This document shows positions 38,348-45,034 of a stretch of DNA of 64,000 nucleotides, one piece after another. The first letter of the stretch is position 1; each line of letters begins with the position of its first letter. The notes beneath the pieces are model-generated. The model was not told where the DNA came from and did no database searches. It saw only the letters and a program-made list of their open reading frames with translations. The translations under genes were made by a program, and so were the position numbers. The stretch lies in assembly GCF_900114215.1 (NCBI RefSeq), contig NZ_FOSG01000002.1, positions 248,001-312,000 on the forward strand, given 5' to 3'. The stretch is from Streptomyces mangrovi. GTDB taxonomy: Bacteria; Actinomycetota; Actinomycetes; Streptomycetales; Streptomycetaceae.

Positions 38348-38671
38348 TCACTGCATGATGGCCAGGGCCAGAGCACGGCGGGCCCGCAGGGAGGCCCGCT
38401 CGGCACGGCGCTGCATACGGCGGGCGGTGATCACCCGGTGGCCGAGTTGTTCTGACTCGGCCTCCCGCATGCGTTCACGCATATGGGCACGGGCCATGGC
38501 TTCTGGGATGAGTTGCATGTCGCGGGTCCTGTTCTGGAGCAAGGCGGTGGCGCCGGGCTGTGTGCTCGCGTGGTTGTCGGTGTTGAGGGTCATCGCGGAT
38601 TCCGGCTTCGGGAAGGGACGCATCGCGGGACCGTGCGTCGCGGGGTGATCGATCGTGCCGACGGTGTTCAT
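38348..38671 (-). CDS. Small Arg/Ala-rich helical protein translationally coupled to wblC
   Basis: A 107-residue protein not assignable to a characterised family. The C-terminal 60 residues are strongly helical and basic (AMARAHMRERMREAESEQLGHRVITARRMQRRAERASLRARRALALAIMQ), resembling a coiled coil or nucleic-acid/ribosome-binding tail. Its ATG (38669-38671) overlaps the wblC stop (ATGA), so it is made with WblC when the attenuator is open. Alternative internal starts are ATG codons at residues 17 and 27. Function is unknown; co-expression suggests a role in the antibiotic-stress response. Confidence 0.75.
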   Translation of the reverse strand: MNTVGTIDHPATHGPAMRPFPKPESAMTLNTDNHASTQPGATALLQNRTRDMQLIPEAMARAHMRERMREAESEQLGHRVITARRMQRRAERASLRARRALALAIMQ

Positions 38672-39030
38672 GCCGTGACCGGGTTCTTGCGGGGGCGGCC
38701 ACGCGGCCGCTTGCGGGGGACGACCACCCCCTGAACGAACAGCTCGCCGCCCCAGACACCCCAGGGCTCGCGGCGGTCCTTCGCACCGGCGAGGCAGGCC
38801 TCGCGCAGCGGGCAGGTCTGGCAGAGGGACTTGGCGTACTCCACGTCGGCCGGCGACTCGGCGAAGAAGACCTCCGGGTCGTAGCTGCGGCAGGGCACGG
38901 CCACACCGAGACGCTCGATGGCGTCGTCGAGCTCGGTGAGCGTGGTGAGCGGGGTCAAGGAGTCCTCCGTGGAATCGGACGTTCGGATCGGGTCGGGCTG
39001 TACGGACGGGGCGTGCGTCTGGATGTGCAC
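38668..39030 (-). CDS. wblC: WhiB-like iron-sulfur regulator WblC (WhiB7)
   Basis: A 120-residue WhiB7-type activator of intrinsic antibiotic resistance that works with the housekeeping sigma factor. The four cluster ligands are Cys47, Cys70, Cys73 and Cys79. EPWGVWGGE (88-96) is the sigma-contact turn, and the AT-hook R-G-R-P-R-K-N-P (110-117) binds A/T-rich DNA upstream of -35 elements. GTG 39030 (MHIQTHAPSV) is chosen by similarity to S. coelicolor WblC and the preceding GAGGAA; the frame from 39087 is rejected. It is preceded by a 560-base leader with an upstream ORF and terminator. Confidence 0.94.
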   Translation of the reverse strand: MHIQTHAPSVQPDPIRTSDSTEDSLTPLTTLTELDDAIERLGVAVPCRSYDPEVFFAESPADVEYAKSLCQTCPLREACLAGAKDRREPWGVWGGELFVQGVVVPRKRPRGRPRKNPVTA

Positions 39031-39092
39031 GGCGGTGGATTCCTCGTCTGTGTGTCGTCTCTTCGACCCGGCTGGTGGCCGGGCCACTTGGG

Positions 39093-39135
39093 GAAAACAA
39101 AAGGGCCGCGGATCCCGGTGTGGGTTCCGCGGCCC
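39093..39135 (-). terminator. Intrinsic attenuator terminator in the wblC leader
   Basis: On the minus strand GGGCCGCGG (5' arm, 39127-39135) pairs with CCGCGGCCC (3' arm, 39103-39111), with inner pairs GGG/CCC and loop ACACC, followed by the T-rich tract TTTTGTTTT (39094-39102). It is a complete Rho-independent terminator about 60 bases before the wblC start codon, so it can abort transcription before wblC. Confidence 0.88.
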
Positions 39136-39183
39136 TGGAAGGTGCCGACCTGATCGTGCCGATCAGGCTGGATCTCTCCAGGG
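39133..39183 (-). promoter_or_regulatory. Candidate antiterminator and pause hairpin of the wblC leader
   Basis: CCCTGGA (39177-39183), inside the last codons of the upstream ORF, can pair with TCCAGGG (39133-39139), whose GGG is the first part of the terminator 5' arm, so the two structures exclude each other. Between them CCTGATCG/CGATCAGG (39149-39167, loop GCA) is a perfect hairpin containing the upstream ORF stop codon. A ribosome held before the end of the ORF would allow the antiterminator to form. Pairings are seen; the mechanism is inferred from whiB7/wblC work. Confidence 0.55.
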
Positions 39184-39480
39184 TTCGAGCCCACGGAAGG
39201 CCCACATCGTGTGGTGCTTGGCCTGCTTCTGTCCGTTGCCGGCACCGTTGGCCGCGTCGGTAAAGGCATAGGCATCAGCCTGTGCCTCCGCCACTACCGC
39301 GGGTGCCTGGGTCGGTCGCTCGCCGGCCCGCTCGCGAATCGACAGGACCGCGAGGGAGACCGGACGCGCGGCGGCGAAGCCGAAGGCACGGGTGCCGGAC
39401 AGACGGGTGCCGGACAGGCAGGAGGCGAGGACCTCGCGACCAGTCGGTTCCGTCGTGATCGTGGTGATCGTGGTGGTCAT
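39163..39480 (-). CDS. Upstream ORF in the wblC leader
   Basis: A 105-codon ORF in the wblC leader. The ATG (39478-39480) has an excellent Shine-Dalgarno, GAGAGGAGG, nine bases away. The N-terminus is striking, MTTTITTITTEPTGREV, a run of Thr and Ile codons (ACC/ACG/ATC) that could tune ribosome speed. The rest is not conserved with anything I recognise. It ends 27 bases before the terminator stem. The role is probably ribosome-sensing attenuation: slowed translation by ribosome inhibitors would expose the antiterminator. The peptide itself may have no function. Confidence 0.75.
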   Translation of the reverse strand: MTTTITTITTEPTGREVLASCLSGTRLSGTRAFGFAAARPVSLAVLSIRERAGERPTQAPAVVAEAQADAYAFTDAANGAGNGQKQAKHHTMWAFRGLEPWRDPA

Positions 39481-39598
39481 CGAAACTCGCCTCCTCTCGG
39501 CGCTTGAGGGATCGATCGGGTGTGTCGATCCGGACGTTCAGGGTTCAGTACAGCATGGATCCGATGGAGCCAGTAGGCCCCGCTCGTCCATGTCCGGA

Positions 39599-39636
39599 AG
39601 GCTATGAGGGTTTGGACGGCCCGCGCAAACTATTTT
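39599..39636 (-). promoter_or_regulatory. wblC promoter with AT-rich WblC box
   Basis: On the minus strand AAAATAG (39630-39636) directly precedes TTGCGC (-35, 39623-39628), followed after 18 bases by TAGCCT (-10, 39599-39604, fits TANNNT). WhiB7/WblC activates promoters with an A/T stretch immediately upstream of the -35, so this looks autoregulated. The A/T stretch contains the uvrD2 stop codon. Confidence 0.7.
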
Positions 39637-41903
39637 CCCGGCGGATTCGTAACAGCCTCTGTGACAGATTCCGGAATCTCTTCGTCCACTTGTTCGTCCG
39701 CCCGTTCGTCCGCCTGTTGGTCCGTTCGTTCGCCGGCGGCTTCCCCGGTGTCCGCACCGATCTCCTCGCCCGCGCACAGGGCCAGCACATCGGCGCCGAA
39801 CCTCTGGAGTTTGCGCCCGCCCACGCCGGGGATCCGCGACAGCTCCGTCTCGTTGTCGGGCAGGGCCTCGGCGATCGCCATGAGCGTCTTGTCGGTGAAG
39901 ACGCAGTAGGCGGGCTGACCGAGCTGCCGCGCCTGGGCCGAACGCCACTCGCGCAGCCGCTCGTACAGCTCCTCGTCGAGGTCGGAGGGGCAGCCCTCGC
40001 AGCGCATCAGCTTGATCTCGCCCGCGTCGGTGAGGGTGCGCCCGCACACCCGGCACCGCACCGGACCGCGCCGCCTGCGCGACCGTCCGCCGCCGCGCTC
40101 CACCCCGCCGGCGCCGCCGGGGCGGCCGCCCGGCGAGGAGCCGGGCCGCAGCCCCGCCAGGAACCGGCTCGGACGGCGACCGCCCCGGCCGCCCGGCGAG
40201 CGTGACAGCGCCCAGGACAGGGAGAGGTGGCGCCGGGCCCGGGTGACGCCCACGTAGAGCAGCCGGCGCTCCTCCTCGATCTGCTCGTCGGTCTTCGCGT
40301 AGCTGATCGGCAGTGTCCCGTCCGTCAGCCCGACCAGGAAGACCGCGTCCCACTCCAGGCCCTTGGCGGAGTGCAGTGAGGCGAGGGTGACGCCCTCGAC
40401 GGTGGGGGCGTGCTGGGCGTTCGCCCGCTCGTCCAGTTCGGCCACGAGGTCGGCGAGCGTCGCCTGCGGCCGGGCCCGTGCGAAGTCCTCGGCCAGCCGC
40501 ACCAGGGCGGCCAGGGACTCCCAGCGGTCGCGCACCGCCCCCGATCCGGCCGGGGGCTGCGGCGTCCAGCCGGTGCCGCCGAGCACCGCACGCACCTGGG
40601 AGGGGAGGTCCACGGTCTCGGCCAGCAGCGGGTCGTTGTCCCCGGCGCGTGCCGCGCCGCGCAGGGCGACACCGGCCTCACGCACCTCGGGCCGCTCGAA
40701 GAACCGCTCGGCGCCGCGCAGTTGGTAGGGCACTCCCGCATCCGCCAGGGCCTGTTCGTAGACCTCGGACTGGGCGTTGACGCGGTAGAGCACCGCGACC
40801 TCGCTCGCGGGGACGCCGGCGTCCATCAGCTCCCGGATACGGCGGGCCACCCCCTCGGCCTCGGCGGGCTCGTCCGGGTACTCGGTGTAGACGGGCTCGG
40901 GCCCGGTCTCGCGCTGGGAGACCAGCTCCAGCCGGTGCTCGGCGGCCCGGCCCCGGGCCTGGGCCAGCAGCCCGTTGGCCAGATGCACCACCTGCGGTGT
41001 GGAGCGGTAGTCGCGCACCAGCTTGACCACCGTGGCGCCGGGGTGCCGGGTACGGAAGTCGAGCAGGTGGTCGGGGGTGGCCCCGGTGAAGGAGTAGATC
41101 GTCTGGCTGGCGTCGCCGACGACGCAGATGCTCTCCCGGTCCCCGAGCCACAGTTCCAGCAGCCGCTGCTGCAGGGGGCTGACGTCCTGGTACTCGTCCA
41201 CCACGAAGTGCTGGTACTGCCGCCGCACGGTGTCGGCGATGTCCGGCCGCTCCTGGAGGATGCCGACCATGAGCAGCAGCACGTCCTCGAAGTCGATGAC
41301 CGACCGCTCGCGCTTGAGCTGCTCGTAGAGCCCGTAGATCCGGCTGATCTCGGCCGGGTCGCGCGGGGCCTCGCGCGAGGACTTCGCCATCGCGGCCGGG
41401 TAGTCCTCCGGGACGCTCTGGGTGACCTTGGCCCACTCGATCTCGCCCGTCACATCGCGCAGCTCGTTGCGGTCGAGCCGGATGCGGCAGCGCGCCGCGG
41501 CCTCGGCGACGAGCTGGACCTTGCGCTCCAGCAGACGCGGCAGCTCGCCGCCGATCGCCTTCGGCCAGAAGAACTGCAGCTGGCGCAGGGCGGCGGAGTG
41601 GAAGGTGCGGGCCTGTACACCGCCCGCGCCGAGCTGGCGCAGCCGCCCGCGCATCTCGCCCGCCGCGCGGTTGGTGAAGGTGACGGCCAGCACGCTCGCC
41701 GGCGGGAGCACCCCCGCCTGCACCCCGTACGCGATCCGGTGCGTGATCGCGCGGGTCTTGCCCGTACCGGCCCCCGCCAGCACGCACACCGGGCCGTGCA
41801 GTGCCGTCGCCACCTCGCGCTGCTCGGGATCGAGCCCTTCGAGCACCGCGTCGGGTGAGTCGGGGACGTGCGGGAAGAGGGAGGAGGGCGTTGCTGCTGT
41901 CAC
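39630..41903 (-). CDS. uvrD2: UvrD2-type superfamily 1 DNA helicase with tetracysteine and HRDC modules
   Basis: A 757-residue 3'-5' helicase. Walker A is L-A-G-A-G-T-G-K-T (43-50); later motifs include VVDEYQDVSPLQ, VVGDASQTIYSF, LVRDYRST, SLHSAKGLEWD and LLYVGVTRARRHL. After a Gly/Arg-rich linker, cysteines 617, 620, 635 and 638 form the CxxC...CxxC motif of mycobacterial UvrD2, followed by an HRDC domain (about 648-715). The acidic tail is encoded by four 12-base tandem repeats (39683-39730). GTG 41903 is the first plausible start; its Shine-Dalgarno is weak. It is divergent from mrx1. Confidence 0.93.
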   Translation of the reverse strand: MTAATPSSLFPHVPDSPDAVLEGLDPEQREVATALHGPVCVLAGAGTGKTRAITHRIAYGVQAGVLPPASVLAVTFTNRAAGEMRGRLRQLGAGGVQARTFHSAALRQLQFFWPKAIGGELPRLLERKVQLVAEAAARCRIRLDRNELRDVTGEIEWAKVTQSVPEDYPAAMAKSSREAPRDPAEISRIYGLYEQLKRERSVIDFEDVLLLMVGILQERPDIADTVRRQYQHFVVDEYQDVSPLQQRLLELWLGDRESICVVGDASQTIYSFTGATPDHLLDFRTRHPGATVVKLVRDYRSTPQVVHLANGLLAQARGRAAEHRLELVSQRETGPEPVYTEYPDEPAEAEGVARRIRELMDAGVPASEVAVLYRVNAQSEVYEQALADAGVPYQLRGAERFFERPEVREAGVALRGAARAGDNDPLLAETVDLPSQVRAVLGGTGWTPQPPAGSGAVRDRWESLAALVRLAEDFARARPQATLADLVAELDERANAQHAPTVEGVTLASLHSAKGLEWDAVFLVGLTDGTLPISYAKTDEQIEEERRLLYVGVTRARRHLSLSWALSRSPGGRGGRRPSRFLAGLRPGSSPGGRPGGAGGVERGGGRSRRRRGPVRCRVCGRTLTDAGEIKLMRCEGCPSDLDEELYERLREWRSAQARQLGQPAYCVFTDKTLMAIAEALPDNETELSRIPGVGGRKLQRFGADVLALCAGEEIGADTGEAAGERTDQQADERADEQVDEEIPESVTEAVTNPPGK

Positions 41904-42069
41904 CCCGCCATGCTGCCAGGTCGGCCGAGGGGCCCGTAACCGTCGCCCACAGGCGGCGGGAACTCGTAGTAGGAACGCCCCGCGCCGACCCCGGTCCGGG
42001 CTCGCCCCTGACCAGGTCCGGGCTCGCTCCGGACCCGGTCCGGGCCGCCCGGAATGGGTCCGGGCCGCC

Positions 42070-42096
42070 GGGAATGGGTCCGGCCGGTTGAACGTT
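42070..42096 (+). promoter_or_regulatory. SigR-type promoter of mrx1
   Basis: GGGAAT (42070-42075) and GTT (42094-42096) are separated by exactly 18 bases, a perfect SigR match. Transcription should begin near 42104, leaving a 40-base leader. The sequence GGAATGGGTCCGG is duplicated just upstream (42051-42063), but that copy lacks the GTT element. Confidence 0.85.
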
Positions 42097-42145
42097 CCAC
42101 CGATGCCAGTACGCCGACACGCCGAGACGAGGAGCACGAGAACCC

Positions 42146-42388
42146 ATGGCGGGAACGGTCACGATGTACAGCACCACCTGGTGCGGCTACTGCCGTCGGC
42201 TCAAGGGCCAGATGGACCGCGAGGGAATCGCGTACACCGAGGTCAACATCGAGCACGACCCGGAGGCCGCGGCCTTCGTCGAGAAGGTCAACAACGGCAA
42301 CCAGCTGGTCCCGACCGTGCTCTTCCCCGACGGCTCGGCGCTGCCCAACCCCTCGATCGCGACGGTGAAGGCCGTTCTGGGCACCTGA
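42146..42388 (+). CDS. mrx1: Mycoredoxin-1 (mycothiol-dependent glutaredoxin)
   Basis: An 80-residue thioredoxin-fold protein. The active site is W-C-G-Y-C (Cys13, Cys16), with the cis-Pro loop Q-L-V-P-T-V and the GSALPNPS region typical of mycoredoxin. It reduces mycothiol-protein mixed disulfides in actinobacteria, which lack glutathione. The position next to uvrD2 is conserved with mycobacteria. The SigR promoter upstream fits a role in thiol-stress recovery. A strong bidirectional terminator follows. Confidence 0.93.
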   Translation: MAGTVTMYSTTWCGYCRRLKGQMDREGIAYTEVNIEHDPEAAAFVEKVNNGNQLVPTVLFPDGSALPNPSIATVKAVLGT

Positions 42389-42407
42389 CGCGCCGTCGCG
42401 CACGCGT

Positions 42408-42454
42408 GAGGCGCGGCCTTCCGGCGGGGCGTCCCCGCCGGAAGGCCGCGCCTC
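42408..42454. terminator. Very strong bidirectional terminator between mrx1 and the redoxin gene
   Basis: A perfect 22-bp stem (42408-42429 with 42433-42454), apex GGCGGGG-CGT-CCCCGCC, between convergent genes and directly against the redoxin stop codon. Confidence 0.87.
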
Positions 42455-43048
42455 TCAGCGCGCCGAACCGGCCGGACGCGCCGCACGGGACGCCAGATCC
42501 AGCAGTTCGTCGACGGACCACTGGTCGTACACGTGCTCCCCGTACTTGCGGGCGACGACGCGGCCGTCGGTCGCCAGCAGGAAGTCGGCGGGCAGGCCCA
42601 GCCGGCCGCCGTGCGGCCTGGAGGACGGGCCGCGCTCCCGTCCGCGGGCCCGCTCACGCGCGCTGCGCGCGAGAGCGCGTGCGACCGGCCACCAGGCGCG
42701 CGGCGAGAGCAGGGACCGCGGTGCGGACTCCACGCCGAACTCGGCGTAGAGCCGCTTGCCGGGATCGGCGACGACGGCGAACGGAAGGTCCGCGGCGTGC
42801 TCGGCGAGCTCCTCGGGATGGGAGTGGAAGACCACGACCTCGCGGATGCCCGCCGCCTCGATCTCCTCATGCCGCCGCACCACCGACCGCAGGTGCAGAT
42901 TGCACACCGGGCAGCCCGCGAACCGCCGGAACTGCAGGTGGATCAGCCGGGTGCCGTCCGGGACGGCGACCGGCGGTCCCAGCACGGGATCGAGACTGCG
43001 GGCGGAGACGGTCGAGCCGGGCCGAACCGGCTTGCGTGGGACGCGCAT
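42455..43048 (-). CDS. Peroxiredoxin-like (AhpC/TSA-type) redoxin
   Basis: A 197-residue thioredoxin-fold protein of the peroxiredoxin-like family. FRRFAGCPVCNLHLRSVVRR carries a C-P-V-C pair at about residues 48-51 in the position of the peroxidatic Cys. EVVVFHSHPEELAEHAADLPFAVVADPGKRLYAEFGV is the AhpC-type core. A basic insert (ARSARERARGRERGPSSRPHGG) interrupts the C-terminal half. ATG 43048 follows GGGAGGG. It is divergent from a TetR gene with two matched operators between, so it is probably controlled by that regulator. Confidence 0.87.
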   Translation of the reverse strand: MRVPRKPVRPGSTVSARSLDPVLGPPVAVPDGTRLIHLQFRRFAGCPVCNLHLRSVVRRHEEIEAAGIREVVVFHSHPEELAEHAADLPFAVVADPGKRLYAEFGVESAPRSLLSPRAWWPVARALARSARERARGRERGPSSRPHGGRLGLPADFLLATDGRVVARKYGEHVYDQWSVDELLDLASRAARPAGSAR

Positions 43049-43076
43049 CGGGCACCCTCCCTGGGCATCGGCCGTA

Positions 43077-43125
43077 GGTGTACGGCGTACACCCAACAGC
43101 GTAGGCGTATAGCGTACGCTGTCAA
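43077..43125. promoter_or_regulatory. Redoxin promoter with two TetR-type operators
   Basis: Site 1, GGTGTAC-GGC-GTACACC (43077-43093), is a perfect 7-3-7 palindrome. Site 2, GGCGTAT-AGC-GTACGCT (43104-43120), is a degenerate copy; centres are 27 bases apart. On the minus strand TTGACA (43120-43125) and TACGCT (43098-43103), 16 bases apart, form the redoxin promoter. Site 2 fills its spacer and site 1 covers the expected start of transcription. Confidence 0.75.
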
Positions 43126-43130
43126 CCGCC

Positions 43131-43778
43131 ATGCCCCGCCCGCGTTCCCTCACACCGACCCAGCTGGCCACGGCCGCCCTCGCCGTCATCGACCGCGACG
43201 GGCTCGCCGGGCTGTCGATGCGCGCGGTCGCCAAGGAGCTGGGCGTCAGCACGATGGCGCTCTACCGCTACGTCGAGGACCGCGGGGAACTGGAGGAACT
43301 CGTCGTGGAGCTGGTGCTCTGCGACGCCGGCGGCGAACCGCCGCCGGCTGGCCCGCCGTGGCGGGAGCGGATCGGGGTCATGGCCCGGAGGCTGTACGAC
43401 GCGGTGGGCGCCCACCCGGCGGTCGTCCCCCTGACCCTCACCCACCAGTACACCTCTCCCGGGGTGCAGCGCTGGTCGGAGACGGTGCTGGCGGTCCTCG
43501 CCGGGGCGGGCTTCGACGGCGGGCGGCGGACCGTGGCGCTGCGCGGCCTGCTCTCCTACGTCATCGGGGCGATCCAGCTCGCCCACCTCGGCCCCCTGCC
43601 GGGCGGGAGCGCGGACGCCCGGCCGCCTCTGCCGGAGGGTGAGTTCCCGTATCTGGCCGAGGCCGTCCGGCACACCGGGGGCGCCGGGGGCCCGGACGCC
43701 GGGCGGGAGTTCGACGAGGGGCTCGACGCGCTGCTGCGCGGCCTGGCCCCCCGGGGCGGTTCCCGGAACGGCTCCTGA
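43131..43778 (+). CDS. TetR-family regulator with TetR_C_1-type ligand domain
   Basis: A 215-residue repressor. The N-terminal HTH is LTPTQLATAALAVIDRDGLAGLSMRAVAKELGVSTMALYRYVEDRGELEELV (about 7-58). The C-terminal half (WRERIGVMARRLYDAVGAHPAVVPL...) resembles the ligand domain of classical TetR. The start is ATG 43131, only 10 bases after the second operator, so self-repression is expected. The inducer is unknown. Confidence 0.9.
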   Translation: MPRPRSLTPTQLATAALAVIDRDGLAGLSMRAVAKELGVSTMALYRYVEDRGELEELVVELVLCDAGGEPPPAGPPWRERIGVMARRLYDAVGAHPAVVPLTLTHQYTSPGVQRWSETVLAVLAGAGFDGGRRTVALRGLLSYVIGAIQLAHLGPLPGGSADARPPLPEGEFPYLAEAVRHTGGAGGPDAGREFDEGLDALLRGLAPRGGSRNGS

Positions 43779-43832
43779 GGCTCCGGGCGGTCCGCGGAGG
43801 GGGCGGCGGCGGTCACAGGGGGACGGCCGCGG

Positions 43833-44774
43833 TCACAGCGGGCCCGGCAGCGGCTGCCCGTACCACAGCTCGATCAGCCGGGCCGCGATCGAGATGCCCG
43901 ACGGCGGCAGCACCTCGCCGGAGGCGAACGCGGCGCGCAGTTCCTCGCGGGAGAACCAGCGGGCCTCCTCGATCTCCTCGCCGTCCACCCGGATCTCGGT
44001 GGAGGTGGCGTGCGCCACGAACCCCAGCATCAGGCTGGACGGGAAGGGCCACGGCTGGCTGGCGACGTACTCGACCCTGCCGATCGTGACGCCCGCCTCC
44101 TCGCCCGCCTCGCGGACGACCGCCTGCTCGATGGACTCACCCGGCTCCACGAAGCCCGCGAGCGTGGAGAAGCGGCCCTTGGGCCAGTGCACCTGGCGGC
44201 CCAGCAGCGCACGGCCCTCCGGGTCCGTCACCAGCATGATCACGGCCGGGTCGGTGCGCGGGTAGTGCTCGCCGCCGCAGGCCGGGCAGCGGCGGATGTG
44301 GCCGGCGGCGGCGATGACCGTGCGCTCGCCGCAGCGCGAGCAGAAACGGTGCATGCGCTGCCAGTTCTCCAGGGCCACGGCGTGCACCATCAGCTGGGCG
44401 TCGCGCTCGGAGAGCAGCGTGCCCGCCTCCCGCAGCCCGGCCGGCCGGGCCGCGTCGTCCATCCGGCCCGGCAGCGCGTCCTTCTGCAGCGCGAAGTAGC
44501 GCACGCCGTCCTCGTCGATGCCGAGGAAGTAGCGGTGCGCCTCGGTCAGCGGGGCGTCGAAGGAGGGCATGGTCACCAGCTCGGCGCCCCCGTCACCGGT
44601 GTCCTCGATCAGCACCTGCCCGCCGGAGACCACGAAGCAGCGGGTCGTCGGGTGGCTCCAGGCCGCCCCGAGCCAGGCCTCGTCCAGCCGGTGGTGGGAG
44701 GCCCGGTCTATGCCGCCGGTGGCGGTGAGCGTGACCGGAGGACGGTCGGTGGTGTGGTCGGGCCAGGTGATCAC
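43833..44774 (-). CDS. nudC: NADH pyrophosphatase NudC (NUDIX)
   Basis: A 313-residue enzyme that cleaves NAD(H) and removes NAD caps from RNA. The zinc ribbon is CSRCGER...CPACGGEHYPRTDP (about 140-170). The NUDIX box GFVEPGESIEQAVVREAGEEAG has all catalytic residues, followed by SQPWPFPSSLMLGF, the NADH-specific SQPWPFPxS motif. GTG 44774 (MITWPDHTT) matches the start of homologues I recall; the frame is open further but upstream codons look non-coding. The 260 bases to adnB hold nothing recognised. Confidence 0.94.
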   Translation of the reverse strand: MITWPDHTTDRPPVTLTATGGIDRASHHRLDEAWLGAAWSHPTTRCFVVSGGQVLIEDTGDGGAELVTMPSFDAPLTEAHRYFLGIDEDGVRYFALQKDALPGRMDDAARPAGLREAGTLLSERDAQLMVHAVALENWQRMHRFCSRCGERTVIAAAGHIRRCPACGGEHYPRTDPAVIMLVTDPEGRALLGRQVHWPKGRFSTLAGFVEPGESIEQAVVREAGEEAGVTIGRVEYVASQPWPFPSSLMLGFVAHATSTEIRVDGEEIEEARWFSREELRAAFASGEVLPPSGISIAARLIELWYGQPLPGPL

Positions 44775-45034
44775 GGCTGCTACCAACTTCCCCTGCTGCG
44801 TGAGCGGTGGTTCGGGTGCGTACGACGGCCGCCGGACCATCCCGTGCAGTCCGGGTGCGGTGGAAGACCCGTTCCTCTCCGTCCGCGGCGGCGCCCGCGC
44901 ACAGCCGTCCCCGCCGCTCCCCCGTGCCGGGGGGAGGGGGGCGCCGACCGTCCGCGGGGACGGCGGGCCGGCCTGCGGTGCGCGCGCGGACGGCGGTGTC
45001 CACGAGCGGCCGGGGTGGTGCTCATGCCCCGAGC

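Noticed and set aside
39671..39696. GGAAT with GTC 18 bases later on the plus strand inside uvrD2
   Set aside because: The -10 lacks the required GTT, and no plus-strand gene lies downstream.
42090..42097. GAACGTTC as a possible LexA site upstream of mrx1 and uvrD2
   Set aside because: Actinobacterial LexA boxes have four bases between GAAC and GTTC; here they abut, and the GTT is explained by the SigR -10.
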